64,000 bases of DNA, taken from positions 62,001 through 126,000 of the forward strand of contig NZ_BCRT01000008.1 of assembly GCF_001552735.1 (NCBI RefSeq), written 5' to 3'. Below, piece after piece: positions 35,142-43,587 of the stretch. This DNA comes from Sanguibacter suarezii NBRC 16159 (GTDB lineage: Bacteria > Actinomycetota > Actinomycetes > Actinomycetales > Cellulomonadaceae). A program made the position numbers and the translations under genes. The notes beneath the pieces were generated by a model. That model had not been told where the DNA came from. It did not search any database and saw nothing but the letters and a program-made list of their open reading frames with translations. Position 1 is the stretch's first letter. Every line of letters begins with the position of its first letter.

Positions 35142-36818
35142 TCAGGCGTCGACGACGATCGCGTTGACCAACGGCTCGCGGCGGTACTTGCGCTGCAGCC
35201 AGCGCGAGACGGCGCGGGCGATGGTCGCCTCGAGGCGGTCGATGTCCCCGACGTCCTTCTTCGGGATCTGGGCGAGCGCCTTCTCGATCTCGATGACGGC
35301 GTCGTCGAAGGTGTGCCCGTCGTGGACGAACCCGCGGGTGATGAACTCCGGGGTCTCGGCGAGGACGCCGAGGTCGAGGTCCACGAGCGCGAGGACGGTG
35401 ACGATGCCCTTTGACCCGAGCGCGCGGCGCTCGGCGAGGGTGTCCTCGGTCGCGGTGCCCACGGTCTGGCCGTCGACGTAGACGTAGCCGGCCGGGACCT
35501 TGCCGGTGATGGAGACCTTGCCCTTGAACAGGTCGACGACCGTCCCGTCCTGGGCGATGACGACGTTGTTCTCCGGCACGCCGGTCTTGACCGCGAGCTC
35601 GCCGTTGGCGCGCAGGTGGCGAGACTCACCGTGGATCGGCATGACGTTCTTCGGCTTGACGATGTTGTAGCAGTACACGAGCTCGCCGGCGCTGGCGTGG
35701 CCGGAGACGTGCACCTTGGCGTTGCCCTTGTGGACGATGTTCGCGCCCAGGTCGATCAGGGAGTTGATGACGCGGTAGATCGCGTTCTCGTTGCCCGGGA
35801 TGAGCGAGCTGGCGAGCAGCACGGTGTCACCCTCGTCGACCTTGATGACGTGGTCGCCCTTGGCCATGCGGGACAGCGCGGCCATCGGCTCGCCCTGGGA
35901 CCCGGTGCACACCAGGCAGATCTTGTTCGGCGGCATCGACTCGAGCTTCTTGAGGTCGACGACGAGCCCCTGCGGGATCTTGAGGTAGCCGAGCTCCTCG
36001 GCGATCCCCATGTTGCGGACCATCGAGCGGCCCACGAAGGCGACCTTGCGGCCGGACTCGTGCGCGGCGTTGAGGACCTGCTGGATGCGGTGCACGTGGC
36101 TGGCGAAGCTCGAGACGATCACGCGGCGCGGGGCCGTGCGGAAGACCTTGTCGATCGCCGGGATGAGGTCCTGCTCGGACATCGTGAAGCCGGGGACCTC
36201 GGCGTTGGTCGAGTCCGTCATGAACAGGTCGACACCCTCTTCGCCGAGCTTGGCGAAGTGGTTGAGGTCAGTGATCCGGGCGTCCAGGGGGAACTGGTCC
36301 ATCTTGAAGTCACCGGTGTTGAGCACGAGGCCCGCACGGGTGCGGATCGCGACAGCCAGGGCGTCGGGGATGGAGTGGTTGACCGCGACGAACTCGAGGT
36401 CGAAGGGCCCCTGCTTGGAGTGCCCGCCGGCCTCGACCTCGATCGTGCGAGGACGGATGCGGTGCTCCTTGAGCTTGGCCGTGATGAAGGCCAGGGTGAG
36501 CTTGGAACCGATGATGGGGATGTCCGCGCGCTCCTTGAGCAGGTACGGCACACCACCGATGTGGTCTTCGTGGCCGTGCGTGAGCACGATGGCGACGACG
36601 TCCTTGAGACGGTCCCGGATCGACGTGAAGTCGGGGAGGATGACGTCGATGCCCGGCTGGTGCTCCTCGGGGAAGAGGACGCCGCAGTCGACGATGAGGA
36701 GCTTGCCCTCGAACTCGTAGACGGTCATGTTGCGGCCGACCTCGTTGAGGCCGCCGAGGGGGACGATGCGCATGGCGCCGCGAGGCAGCGCGGGCGGGGC
36801 GCCGAGGGTGAGCTTCAT
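35142..36818 (-). CDS. rnj: Ribonuclease J
   Basis: 558-aa metallo-beta-lactamase/beta-CASP nuclease with 5'-3' exonuclease and endonuclease activity in RNA turnover and rRNA maturation. The metal site HGHEDHIGG is at 81-89. NHSIPDALAV, TGDFKMD, TDSTNAEVPGFT, SSFASHVHRIQQ, GSQGEP and HVSGHAS are all present, followed by the C-terminal domain. I place the start at ATG 36818; a TTG in frame at 36845 or 36830 (AAGG upstream) is possible and would add up to 9 residues. The beta-CASP core is intact. It precedes a double hairpin terminator. Confidence 0.95.
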   Translation of the reverse strand: MKLTLGAPPALPRGAMRIVPLGGLNEVGRNMTVYEFEGKLLIVDCGVLFPEEHQPGIDVILPDFTSIRDRLKDVVAIVLTHGHEDHIGGVPYLLKERADIPIIGSKLTLAFITAKLKEHRIRPRTIEVEAGGHSKQGPFDLEFVAVNHSIPDALAVAIRTRAGLVLNTGDFKMDQFPLDARITDLNHFAKLGEEGVDLFMTDSTNAEVPGFTMSEQDLIPAIDKVFRTAPRRVIVSSFASHVHRIQQVLNAAHESGRKVAFVGRSMVRNMGIAEELGYLKIPQGLVVDLKKLESMPPNKICLVCTGSQGEPMAALSRMAKGDHVIKVDEGDTVLLASSLIPGNENAIYRVINSLIDLGANIVHKGNAKVHVSGHASAGELVYCYNIVKPKNVMPIHGESRHLRANGELAVKTGVPENNVVIAQDGTVVDLFKGKVSITGKVPAGYVYVDGQTVGTATEDTLAERRALGSKGIVTVLALVDLDLGVLAETPEFITRGFVHDGHTFDDAVIEIEKALAQIPKKDVGDIDRLEATIARAVSRWLQRKYRREPLVNAIVVDA

Positions 36819-36914
36819 GGAGTTGAGCAAGTTTTCTACCTTCAAACTACTGATGGCCCGGGAAGGGCCGGTCGGTCAAAACAGAGGTCTGTGTGTGGCC
36901 GGGTCTGGAGAACG

Positions 36915-38543
36915 TCAGGTGGCCACGAGGGGTTCGAGGACGGCGTCGGGCAGGCGGTTGCGCACGGAGGTGACGCGCCAGCGGTCGGGGAAGAGGGCGA
37001 GGTACTCGCCGTCCTCACGCTGGAGGACCTCGACGCCGAGCTGGGCGTTGAGGTCGGCGACCCACTCCGGGGTGGTGCGCAGGGCGATCTCGTACTGCAG
37101 GCGGTCGAGGGTGACGGGGGAGTTGAACTCGGTCCCCATCCGGTGCTCGGCCACCTCGAACTGCATGGGCCCGACGGCGGCCAGCACCGGGGCCTGGTCT
37201 CCGCGCAGGTCGGAGCGCAGCACCTGGACGACGCCCTCGGCGCCGAGCTGCATGACCCCACGCTGGAACTGCTTGTACTTGGAGACGTCCTTGGCGCGCA
37301 TGACGGCGAAGTGCTCGGGCGCGAAGGTCGGCAGCGGGGGGAACTCGACGAGCTTGTCGAGGTAGAGGGTGTCGCCCACGCGCAGGTTGGCCGCGTTGAC
37401 CAGGCCGATGACGTCGCCGGGGTAGGCGGTGTCGACGATCGACCGTTCCCGGCCGAAGACCTGCTGGGCGTACTTGGTCGCGAAGGGGCGACCGGTGCGC
37501 GCGGAGGTCACGACCATCCCGCGGTCGAAGACGCCCGAGCAGATCCGGGCGAAGGCCAGGCGGTCGCGGTGCGCGGTGTCCATGCCGGCCTGCATCTTGA
37601 AGACGAAGGCGCTGAACGGTGCGTCGATCGCGCGGGTGTCACCGGTGACGGTCACCCGGGGGGTGGGCGACGGGGCGATGTCGACGAGGACGTCGAGCAG
37701 GGCGTGCACACCGAAGTTCTGCACGGCCGAGCCGAAGAGCACCGGCGTGGTCATGCCGGAGCGGAAGGTCTCGTCGTCGTGGTCGGCGCCGGAGGCCTCG
37801 AGCAGCTCGGATTCCTCGACGGCGGTCGCCCACGCCTCGCCCTCACGCTCGAGCGCGGCCTCGGGGCCCATGTGCTCCTCGGGAGCGATGGTCGTGCCGC
37901 CGGCGGTGCGGGTGAAGCGGGTGTACTCCCCGGTGCGGCGGTCGAGCACGCCGCGGAAGTCGCCGCCGATGCCCACGGGCCAGGTGAGCGGGGTGGGCGT
38001 GAGCCCGGTGCGCTCCTGGATCTCGTCCATGAGCTCGAGGGCGTCCTTGCCCGGACGGTCCCACTTGTTGATGACGGTGATGAGCGGGATGCCGCGGTGC
38101 TTGCAGACGGCGAACAGCTTCATCGTCTGGACCTCGAGGCCCTTGGCTGCGTCGACGAGCATGACGGCGGCGTCGACCGCGGAGAGCACCCGGTAGGTGT
38201 CCTCGGAGAAGTCGGCGTGGCCGGGGGTGTCGACGAGGTTGATGACGGCGTCGCGGTAGGTGAACTCCAGGGCGGCGGAGGTGATGGAGATCCCTCGCGC
38301 CTGCTCCATGTCCATCCAGTCAGAGACGGTGCGCTTGCCGGCCTTGCCGTCGGCGCGGCCGGCCTCGCGGATCGCCTTCGCGTGGAGGGCGAGGGCCTCG
38401 GTGAGGGTGGACTTCCCGGCGTCAGGGTGGCTGATCACGGCGAAGGAGCGCCGCCGTGCGGCTTCGGTGAGGACGACGACGCCATCCCGCGACGGGGAGG
38501 TCTCACCAGCGGTGATCGTACTGTCTTGAGCTGCCTGAGGCAC
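36915..38543 (-). CDS. prfC: Peptide chain release factor 3
   Basis: 542-aa translational GTPase that recycles RF1/RF2. P-loop SHPDAGKST (about 38-46), switch GISITSAA, DTPGHADFS (105-113) and NKWD (159-162) are complete, followed by EF-G-like domains II and III. Length matches the family (about 530). GTG start with AGGA 7 bases upstream. RF3 is patchily distributed in Actinobacteria. It lies upstream of RNase J on the same strand with a 96-bp gap, so expression may be separate. Confidence 0.95.
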   Translation of the reverse strand: MPQAAQDSTITAGETSPSRDGVVVLTEAARRRSFAVISHPDAGKSTLTEALALHAKAIREAGRADGKAGKRTVSDWMDMEQARGISITSAALEFTYRDAVINLVDTPGHADFSEDTYRVLSAVDAAVMLVDAAKGLEVQTMKLFAVCKHRGIPLITVINKWDRPGKDALELMDEIQERTGLTPTPLTWPVGIGGDFRGVLDRRTGEYTRFTRTAGGTTIAPEEHMGPEAALEREGEAWATAVEESELLEASGADHDDETFRSGMTTPVLFGSAVQNFGVHALLDVLVDIAPSPTPRVTVTGDTRAIDAPFSAFVFKMQAGMDTAHRDRLAFARICSGVFDRGMVVTSARTGRPFATKYAQQVFGRERSIVDTAYPGDVIGLVNAANLRVGDTLYLDKLVEFPPLPTFAPEHFAVMRAKDVSKYKQFQRGVMQLGAEGVVQVLRSDLRGDQAPVLAAVGPMQFEVAEHRMGTEFNSPVTLDRLQYEIALRTTPEWVADLNAQLGVEVLQREDGEYLALFPDRWRVTSVRNRLPDAVLEPLVAT

Positions 38544-38776
38544 TGAACATCCTGCACGTTGACGGTTCGGACGGCGGTTCGAGCGGCCGTCCCTGGGACG
38601 GTGCTGCGGGCGGCTCGTCGAACCTTTGCTGACGGGTCGGGGCGTACGAAGGTACGCGCCCAGCGGTCCATTATCTCGCGAAAATCTCGGCGCGGTGACA
38701 TCGGGCTGGTCCGAGGCGCTCCAGCGGGGACCTACGTCCCTCGGAATGGCGTGCCGGGCTTGGGAGGATGAGGGTA

Positions 38777-38790
38777 TTGAAACGATTCAC
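38777..38790. promoter_or_regulatory. LacI-type operator before class II aldolase
   Basis: TTGAAACGATTCAC, identical over 14 bases to the rhaI operator at 26132-26145 and 38 bp before the aldolase start. This ties a remote gene pair to the LacI repressor of the rhamnose cluster. The 38544-38827 gap also contains the prfC upstream region; no further element was recognised. Confidence 0.7.
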
Positions 38791-38827
38791 TCGCTGTGAG
38801 AGTGGCCGACACGAAGGGGTGGGAACC

Positions 38828-39493
38828 ATGCATACAGCCGCCAGCCGGGCGACCCGTCAGACCCGCGACGAGATCCTCTACTACTGCCTGGAGTCTGTTC
38901 GCACAGGGCTCAACTTCAACACCCAGGGCAACATCAGCGTCCGCCTCCCCGGAGCGCACGACGGCCAGGACGCGATCGTCATCACCCCCTCGGACGTGCG
39001 CTACGACGCGATGCGCCCGGAGGACATGGTCGTCGTCGGGCTGGACGGGACGGTGCTCGAGGGGGACCTGTGCCCCTCGACCGAGCTGCCGGTGCACCTG
39101 GCCCACTACCGCCGGCGCCCGGACGTGCAGGCGATCGTCCACACCGAGTCGACTTTCGTCAACGTGCTCGGGGCGCTCGGGCGCCGCATCGACCCCGTGC
39201 TGCTCAACATGGTGCTCTACGCCAAGGGCCCGGTCGAGATCATGCCCTTCGAGTTCTCCACGAACGGCGACTTCGGACGGCGCAGCGCCGAGCTCATGGG
39301 CGACGACGTCAACGCGGTCGTGTGGGGCAACCACGGGCTGCTCGCGGTGGGCGTCTCGCTCAAGCTGGCCTTCAAGGTCGCGGTCGCGGTCGAGGAGAAC
39401 GCCGAGGTGCTGCACCGCGCGAGCGCCGCCGGGACCCCCAACGTCCTCGTCTACGAAGACATCGACATCCCGGTCGGCGCCCGCCTGCCATAA
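38828..39493 (+). CDS. Class II aldolase/adducin family protein
   Basis: 221-aa protein of the fuculose-phosphate aldolase / ribulose-phosphate epimerase / adducin family. Seen: GNISVR (34-39), TPSDVRYD, STELPVHLAHYRRRPD with Glu 86 (catalytic position), VHTES at 104-108 and GNHGLLAVG with His 169. In characterised members the metal ligands are the two histidines of H-x-H plus this last histidine. Here the second of the pair is Glu 107, so the metal site is altered. AAGGGGTGG precedes the ATG. The operator at 38777 predicts rhamnose-linked induction. Substrate unknown. Confidence 0.85.
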   Translation: MHTAASRATRQTRDEILYYCLESVRTGLNFNTQGNISVRLPGAHDGQDAIVITPSDVRYDAMRPEDMVVVGLDGTVLEGDLCPSTELPVHLAHYRRRPDVQAIVHTESTFVNVLGALGRRIDPVLLNMVLYAKGPVEIMPFEFSTNGDFGRRSAELMGDDVNAVVWGNHGLLAVGVSLKLAFKVAVAVEENAEVLHRASAAGTPNVLVYEDIDIPVGARLP

Positions 39494-39509
39494 CCGGCGC
39501 CCTGCCGAC

Positions 39510-39573
39510 GGGGCGTGCTCTTGACGACGGGACGTGCTCTCAGAGGCACGCTCCGTCGTCAAGAGCACGCCCC
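39510..39573. terminator. Long hairpin with 21-bp perfect stem
   Basis: Arms 39510-39530 and 39553-39573 are perfectly complementary. The 22-base centre can extend the pairing through CGTGC/GCACG. It begins 16 bp after the aldolase stop and could terminate that transcript, separating it from the reductase gene. Its design resembles the element at 34823-34878. Confidence 0.6.
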
Positions 39574-39680
39574 ATGCGCGGGTGACGGGTGACGGGTGAT
39601 GGGTGGGGGATCGGTGGGCGGGGGCGGGTTTGTGCTGGTGGGTGCTTCCGTGTGTCGGGGGCTTCTGCAAGACTCACGAC

Positions 39681-40733
39681 GTGACTCGATACCTCGCAGC
39701 TGATGACCGCTACTCATCCATGCCGTACCGCCGCAGTGGGCGCAGCGGCCTCGACCTCCCCGCACTGTCGCTGGGCCTGTGGCACAACTTCGGCGACACG
39801 ACCCCCTTCGAGACCCAGCGCGCGGTGCTGCGCCGGGCCTTCGACCTGGGGATCACGCACTTCGACCTCGCGAACAACTACGGCCCGCCCTACGGCTCGG
39901 CCGAGGAGAACTTCGGGCGGCACATGGCCCAGGACTTCCGCCCGTACCGCGACGAGCTCGTCATCTCGAGCAAGGCCGGCTACGACATGTGGCCTGGCCC
40001 CTACGGCGACGGCGGGTCGCGCAAGTACCTGCTCAGCTCGTTGGACCAGTCCCTGACCCGGATGGGCCTCGACTACGTCGACATCTTCTACTCCCACCGG
40101 CCCGACCCCACGGTCCCGATCGAAGAGACCATGGGCGCCCTGCACACCGCTGTGACCAGCGGCAAGGCCCTCTATGCGGGGATCTCCAACTACAGCCCCG
40201 CCCAGACCCGCGCAGCCCAGCAGGTCCTCGCCGACCTCGGCACCCCGCTGCTCATCCACCAGCCCAGCTACTCCATGTTCAACCGCCACGTCGAGATGCC
40301 CGACGCCGGCCGCACCGACGACCCGGCCGCGACCGGTCAGTCGTTGCTCGAGACCGTCGACGAGCTCGGCATCGGCATGATCGTCTTCTCGCCGCTCGCC
40401 CAGGGCATGCTGACCGACCGGTACCTCGCCGGTGAGGTACCTGCGGACTCGCGGGCCGCCGTCGGGCACTTCCTCACGGCGGAGACGGCGCTGAGCGAGA
40501 CGTACCTGGAGCGGGCACGCGGGCTGGACGCGATCGCCCGCGATCGCGGGCAGACACTGGCCCAGCTGGCGCTGACCTGGTTGCTGCGCGACTCGCGCGT
40601 CACCTCCGCGCTCATCGGCGCGAGCAGCGTGGCCCAGCTCGAGGACAACGTCAAGGCCGCCCACGCGGCGCCGCTGACGGCCGAGGAGATCGCCGCGATC
40701 GAGCCCTTCGCGGTCGACGGCACCAACCGCTGA
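39681..40733 (+). CDS. Aldo/keto reductase (YghZ/GPR-like)
   Basis: 350-aa NADPH-dependent aldo/keto reductase related to YghZ, the L-glyceraldehyde-3-phosphate reductase type. The tetrad is visible: Asp and Tyr in FDLANNYGPPYGSAEENFG, Lys in ISSKAGYDMWPGPYG and His in YSHRPDP. The C-terminal cofactor-binding end has ALIGASSVAQLEDN. The GTG start at 39681 has a poor ribosome-binding site. Located after the operator-linked aldolase, it is a candidate for reducing lactaldehyde or related aldehydes, but the intervening hairpin may separate the transcripts. Confidence 0.9.
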   Translation: MTRYLAADDRYSSMPYRRSGRSGLDLPALSLGLWHNFGDTTPFETQRAVLRRAFDLGITHFDLANNYGPPYGSAEENFGRHMAQDFRPYRDELVISSKAGYDMWPGPYGDGGSRKYLLSSLDQSLTRMGLDYVDIFYSHRPDPTVPIEETMGALHTAVTSGKALYAGISNYSPAQTRAAQQVLADLGTPLLIHQPSYSMFNRHVEMPDAGRTDDPAATGQSLLETVDELGIGMIVFSPLAQGMLTDRYLAGEVPADSRAAVGHFLTAETALSETYLERARGLDAIARDRGQTLAQLALTWLLRDSRVTSALIGASSVAQLEDNVKAAHAAPLTAEEIAAIEPFAVDGTNR

Positions 40734-40740
40734 GCCCGCG

Positions 40741-40778
40741 GTCGGGCCGCTGCCGCCTCAGGTGGCGGCGTGCCCGAC
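40741..40778. terminator. Bidirectional hairpin between convergent genes
   Basis: GTCGGGC pairs with GCCCGAC (7 bp) and, inside, GCCGCC with GGCGGC (6 bp) around a 6-base loop. The stop codon of the minus-strand kinase gene (40758-40760) lies in the loop. It sits directly after the reductase stop, so it can serve both converging genes. Confidence 0.6.
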
Positions 40779-41228
40779 CGGGACCCCGGCCACCTCGGGC
40801 GTGCAGATCGGGAAGCGGGCCCAGATGTGCTTGGTGAGGTCGTCCACGTACCAGCCGACGTCGAGGGCCAGGCGGTGGGCGAGGACCAGGCCGAACCCGC
40901 CCTCGCCGATCTCGCGGTCCTCGGCGATCTGCGGAGCCGATGCCACGTCGTGGTCGGCGACGTCCAGGAGCTGTTCGTCGTCGTTGGCCATGAGCGTGAC
41001 GATCGTCGGGGGCTTGCCGTGGCGCAAGGCGTTCGTGGCGAGCTCGCTCACCACGAGGACCATCTTCTCGGGGACGTCGTCCAGGGTGGAGCTGGTGAGG
41101 AACACCCGACCGGTGAGCTCTTCGAAGAGCGATCCTCTCAGCTGACCGAGACCCTCGGTCGAGTCCAGCACCCATGTCCGCTTCGTCGTGAAGTTGACGG
41201 GTGGTCGGGCTGCTTTCACGTCGCTCAC
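40758..41228 (-). CDS. RsbW/SpoIIAB-like ATP-binding protein (anti-sigma kinase type)
   Basis: 156-aa GHKL ATPase. N-box ELATNALRHG (Asn 66), G1-like box VADHDVASAP and G2 box GEGGFGLVLAHRL are present, with no sensor domain or membrane helix. GTG 41228 has GAGAGG upstream. It is divergent from a STAS-domain antagonist gene 208 bp away, so the two probably form a partner-switching pair. No sigma factor of the matching type is adjacent, so the regulated target lies elsewhere. Confidence 0.85.
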   Translation of the reverse strand: MSDVKAARPPVNFTTKRTWVLDSTEGLGQLRGSLFEELTGRVFLTSSTLDDVPEKMVLVVSELATNALRHGKPPTIVTLMANDDEQLLDVADHDVASAPQIAEDREIGEGGFGLVLAHRLALDVGWYVDDLTKHIWARFPICTPEVAGVPVGHAAT

Positions 41229-41436
41229 GCGGGAACCTCTCGTACAGGTCGTCTTCTCGGGCCGTGGGATAGGGCTTGAACTATGCCATCGACCGGCGCG
41301 GGGTGTCGCATGAGGATTTCGATCATGGGTGAGTTGTCTGGAGTTGCACGGATCGCGGTTGCCCCGGGGGTCGATTTCACCCGGTGGATTCTGAGATACT
41401 GGGCTGTTGAGCAGGAACGACAGTTTGAAGGGGATC

Positions 41437-41787
41437 ATGAGCGACCTGACGGAGATCATGGACGACGCAGAACTCGGCGCCATCACGCTCGACCCAGAGA
41501 GGGAGAACCGTTGGATCCTCGGCGGTGAGGTCGACATCTCGGTGCACGAGAAGTTCCGCGAGATCTGGCCGCCGCACCGCCGGGCGGGCGCGCGTGTCGA
41601 GGTGGACATGGCCGCGGTGACCTTCATCGACTCCAGCGGGCTGCGCATCCTCTACGACGCCCGCACCGCTTCTCCGGTGGGCGAGATGCCCTTGTTGACC
41701 AACGTGCCCGAGCGTGTGCGCTGGGTCATCGACGTGACAGGTCTCACAGCCCTCTTCGAGTTCGCGGAGACCGTCCCCGAGTCCTGA
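41437..41787 (+). CDS. STAS-domain anti-sigma factor antagonist
   Basis: 116-aa SpoIIAA/RsbV-like protein. The phosphorylation segment VTFIDSSGLRILYDA carries Ser 66/67 after Asp 65. GEVDISVHEKF is the usual first strand-helix. It is expected to bind the divergent GHKL kinase when unphosphorylated. GAAGGGG stands 3 bases before ATG 41437. It is followed by a strong hairpin at 41823. Confidence 0.88.
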   Translation: MSDLTEIMDDAELGAITLDPERENRWILGGEVDISVHEKFREIWPPHRRAGARVEVDMAAVTFIDSSGLRILYDARTASPVGEMPLLTNVPERVRWVIDVTGLTALFEFAETVPES

Positions 41788-41822
41788 GCGGTCTCAGACG
41801 ACGGTCGTACAACTGCTGAGCC

Positions 41823-41870
41823 CAGGGCACCCGGACGGTCGGACTTCCCCCCGGCCGCACGGGTGCCCTG
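41823..41870. terminator. Bidirectional hairpin terminator
   Basis: CAGGGCACCCG and CGGGTGCCCTG form a perfect 11-bp stem with a 26-base loop, between the converging STAS gene and the minus-strand gene ending at 41883. It probably ends both transcripts. Confidence 0.65.
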
Positions 41871-41882
41871 ATGCTGTTCCTG

Positions 41883-42986
41883 TCAGTCGAGGGGGTACTC
41901 GGGTGCGTTGACCACTCGGGGGTCGGTCACCGGCACTGTCACCACGGAGTTGGCCAGCGCGACCGCTTCAGTCATGGTGCCGTCGGAGATGAGCCGGTAG
42001 GTCACGCCGTCCCTCTCCCACAGGAGCCACCCGGAGACGGCGTCAGCTGGGCCGTTCTTCACGAACATCGCCAGCTCACCGTTGACCTCGGTGAATGTAG
42101 TCCCGACGGCATACATGGACGCCTTGACCGTGATCGGCTCAGACGGTGTGGTCGTTGCCCGGAGGCCGAGGAACTTGCCCGGGACGGTGCCTTCGACGAA
42201 GGTTTCGTCTCCGTAGTTCACCTGCCAGCTGCGCGTGGTGGTGCTCTGCGGCCCGGGGTCCACCGGGTCGTTGACGAAGCCCGCCGGTGCTGACGCCGGG
42301 TCGAGGGTCTGGCCGTCAGGCCCGGAGAAGACCAGGCTGTCGAGGATGGCGACCATGTCAGCCTGCGCGACTGCGGAGCCCAAGGCGAGCCAGCGGATAC
42401 CGTCAGGATCGACCCAGCTCATCTGCAGGCTGTGGTCTTCGTAGGTCCGTACCTGTCCTGCTACGCCGCGGACGGTCTGTGCTGTCAGGTCGGTCAGGTC
42501 CACGAACGGATCGGCGACATCCGCCCACACGGAGATGCCTCGGACCGGGTCGGTTGCGTAGAAGACCGCCGCCGGCATGATGGGTGCGCAGTTCATGTCG
42601 TCTTGGTGGACACCAACGCTGGCCACCGGCAACGACGTATCGGTGATCAGGCTGGTGGACGCGGCGATCTCGGGACTGCTCGCCCAGTGGTCCCGGCTGA
42701 CCCACGAACCGAATCCGCCCGAGCAGCTGGCGTCTTGTGAAGCTGCGGCGGGCGCTGCCCCGAAGGCGAGCGGGCCACCCATCGCGACGGTCCCGTGCGG
42801 GGTCGTGGTGGTGGGCCAGAAGATCCCGCCGGCGAACAGCACCGCTGCGCCAGCGCCGATGACCGTGAACCGGCGACCGTGCCGACCGCGGCGGATCGCC
42901 CTGGCGCGGCCTTCGATGCTGGACAGTGCGGGAGCCGTCTGGGGCACATCGACGTGGGCGAGGGTCGCGAGCATCTTCTCGTTCAT
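41883..42986 (-). CDS. Single-pass membrane protein, putative anti-sigma partner
   Basis: 367-aa protein of no recognised family. Residues 1-40 are cytosolic and basic at the end (RARAIRRGRHGRRF). One transmembrane helix (TVIGAGAAVLFAGGIFW) spans about 41-57. The remainder is outside and beta-rich, with two Cys (SCSGGF, MNCAP). No zinc anti-sigma motif HxxxCxxC. The start overlaps the sigma-factor stop by ATGA, and this coupling plus topology suggest an anti-sigma or sigma-linked sensor. That function is inferred from position only. Confidence 0.65.
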   Translation of the reverse strand: MNEKMLATLAHVDVPQTAPALSSIEGRARAIRRGRHGRRFTVIGAGAAVLFAGGIFWPTTTTPHGTVAMGGPLAFGAAPAAASQDASCSGGFGSWVSRDHWASSPEIAASTSLITDTSLPVASVGVHQDDMNCAPIMPAAVFYATDPVRGISVWADVADPFVDLTDLTAQTVRGVAGQVRTYEDHSLQMSWVDPDGIRWLALGSAVAQADMVAILDSLVFSGPDGQTLDPASAPAGFVNDPVDPGPQSTTTRSWQVNYGDETFVEGTVPGKFLGLRATTTPSEPITVKASMYAVGTTFTEVNGELAMFVKNGPADAVSGWLLWERDGVTYRLISDGTMTEAVALANSVVTVPVTDPRVVNAPEYPLD

Positions 42987-43492
42987 GAGCGGTCTCCAGT
43001 CAGGTGAGGGGCCAGCGCCGTGGCGAGCTGTTTACGGGCGGCAAAGAGAGTGGCGGCGACGGTGCCGCGAGCGATGTTCATGACGTCGGCGATGTCCGCC
43101 TCCGTGAGGTCCGCTACATAGCGCAGAGCTATGGCGGTGCGTGCGCGGGGGGCGAGCTGAGCGACCGCCTGCCACAACGCGTCGTCGGGCGCTGTCGGCG
43201 CGGGGACGTGCTCGAGGTGCAGGCGGTCCAGCGACCGGCGTTCCAGGCGGCGCCGGCGCCACGTGCGGCGCAGCTCGCTCAGCGCGACGCTGTACACCCA
43301 GCCCCCGGGTGACTCCATCGCGTGGACCTTGGGCCAGATGGCCAACGCGCGGGCGAAGGCTTCGGCCGCCGCTTCTTCTCCAAGGAGCGGGTCTCCGCTG
43401 GCGAGCGCGAGGGCGCGGGCAACCCGCGGGAACTCCCGCTGGTACCAGTCCGCGAAGACGAGCTCCTCGGGTGGATCTGAGGTGGTTGTCAT
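42983..43492 (-). CDS. ECF-type RNA polymerase sigma factor
   Basis: 169-aa sigma-70 family factor. Region 2 at about 12-80 (FADWYQREFPRVARAL, then PGGWVYSVALSELRRTWRRRR) and region 4 at about 108-160 (LAPRARTAIALRYVADLTEADIADVMNIARGTVAATLFAARKQL) with its helix-turn-helix. No extra C-terminal domain. It overlaps the downstream membrane protein. It may be autoregulated, but I recognise no promoter in the 95-bp gap upstream. Confidence 0.9.
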   Translation of the reverse strand: MTTTSDPPEELVFADWYQREFPRVARALALASGDPLLGEEAAAEAFARALAIWPKVHAMESPGGWVYSVALSELRRTWRRRRLERRSLDRLHLEHVPAPTAPDDALWQAVAQLAPRARTAIALRYVADLTEADIADVMNIARGTVAATLFAARKQLATALAPHLTGDRS

Positions 43493-43587
43493 ACCCGTAC
43501 AAGTCTTGAGCGCGGTGAAATGTTTAGTACGAGTTCTAGATCGTGCGTGGTCTCTGCCTGATCAGACGGTCCTCTGACCATGGAGGC

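Noticed and set aside
35616-38546. 976-codon plus-strand open frame
   Set aside because: Antisense to RNase J and release factor 3 and without recognisable domains.
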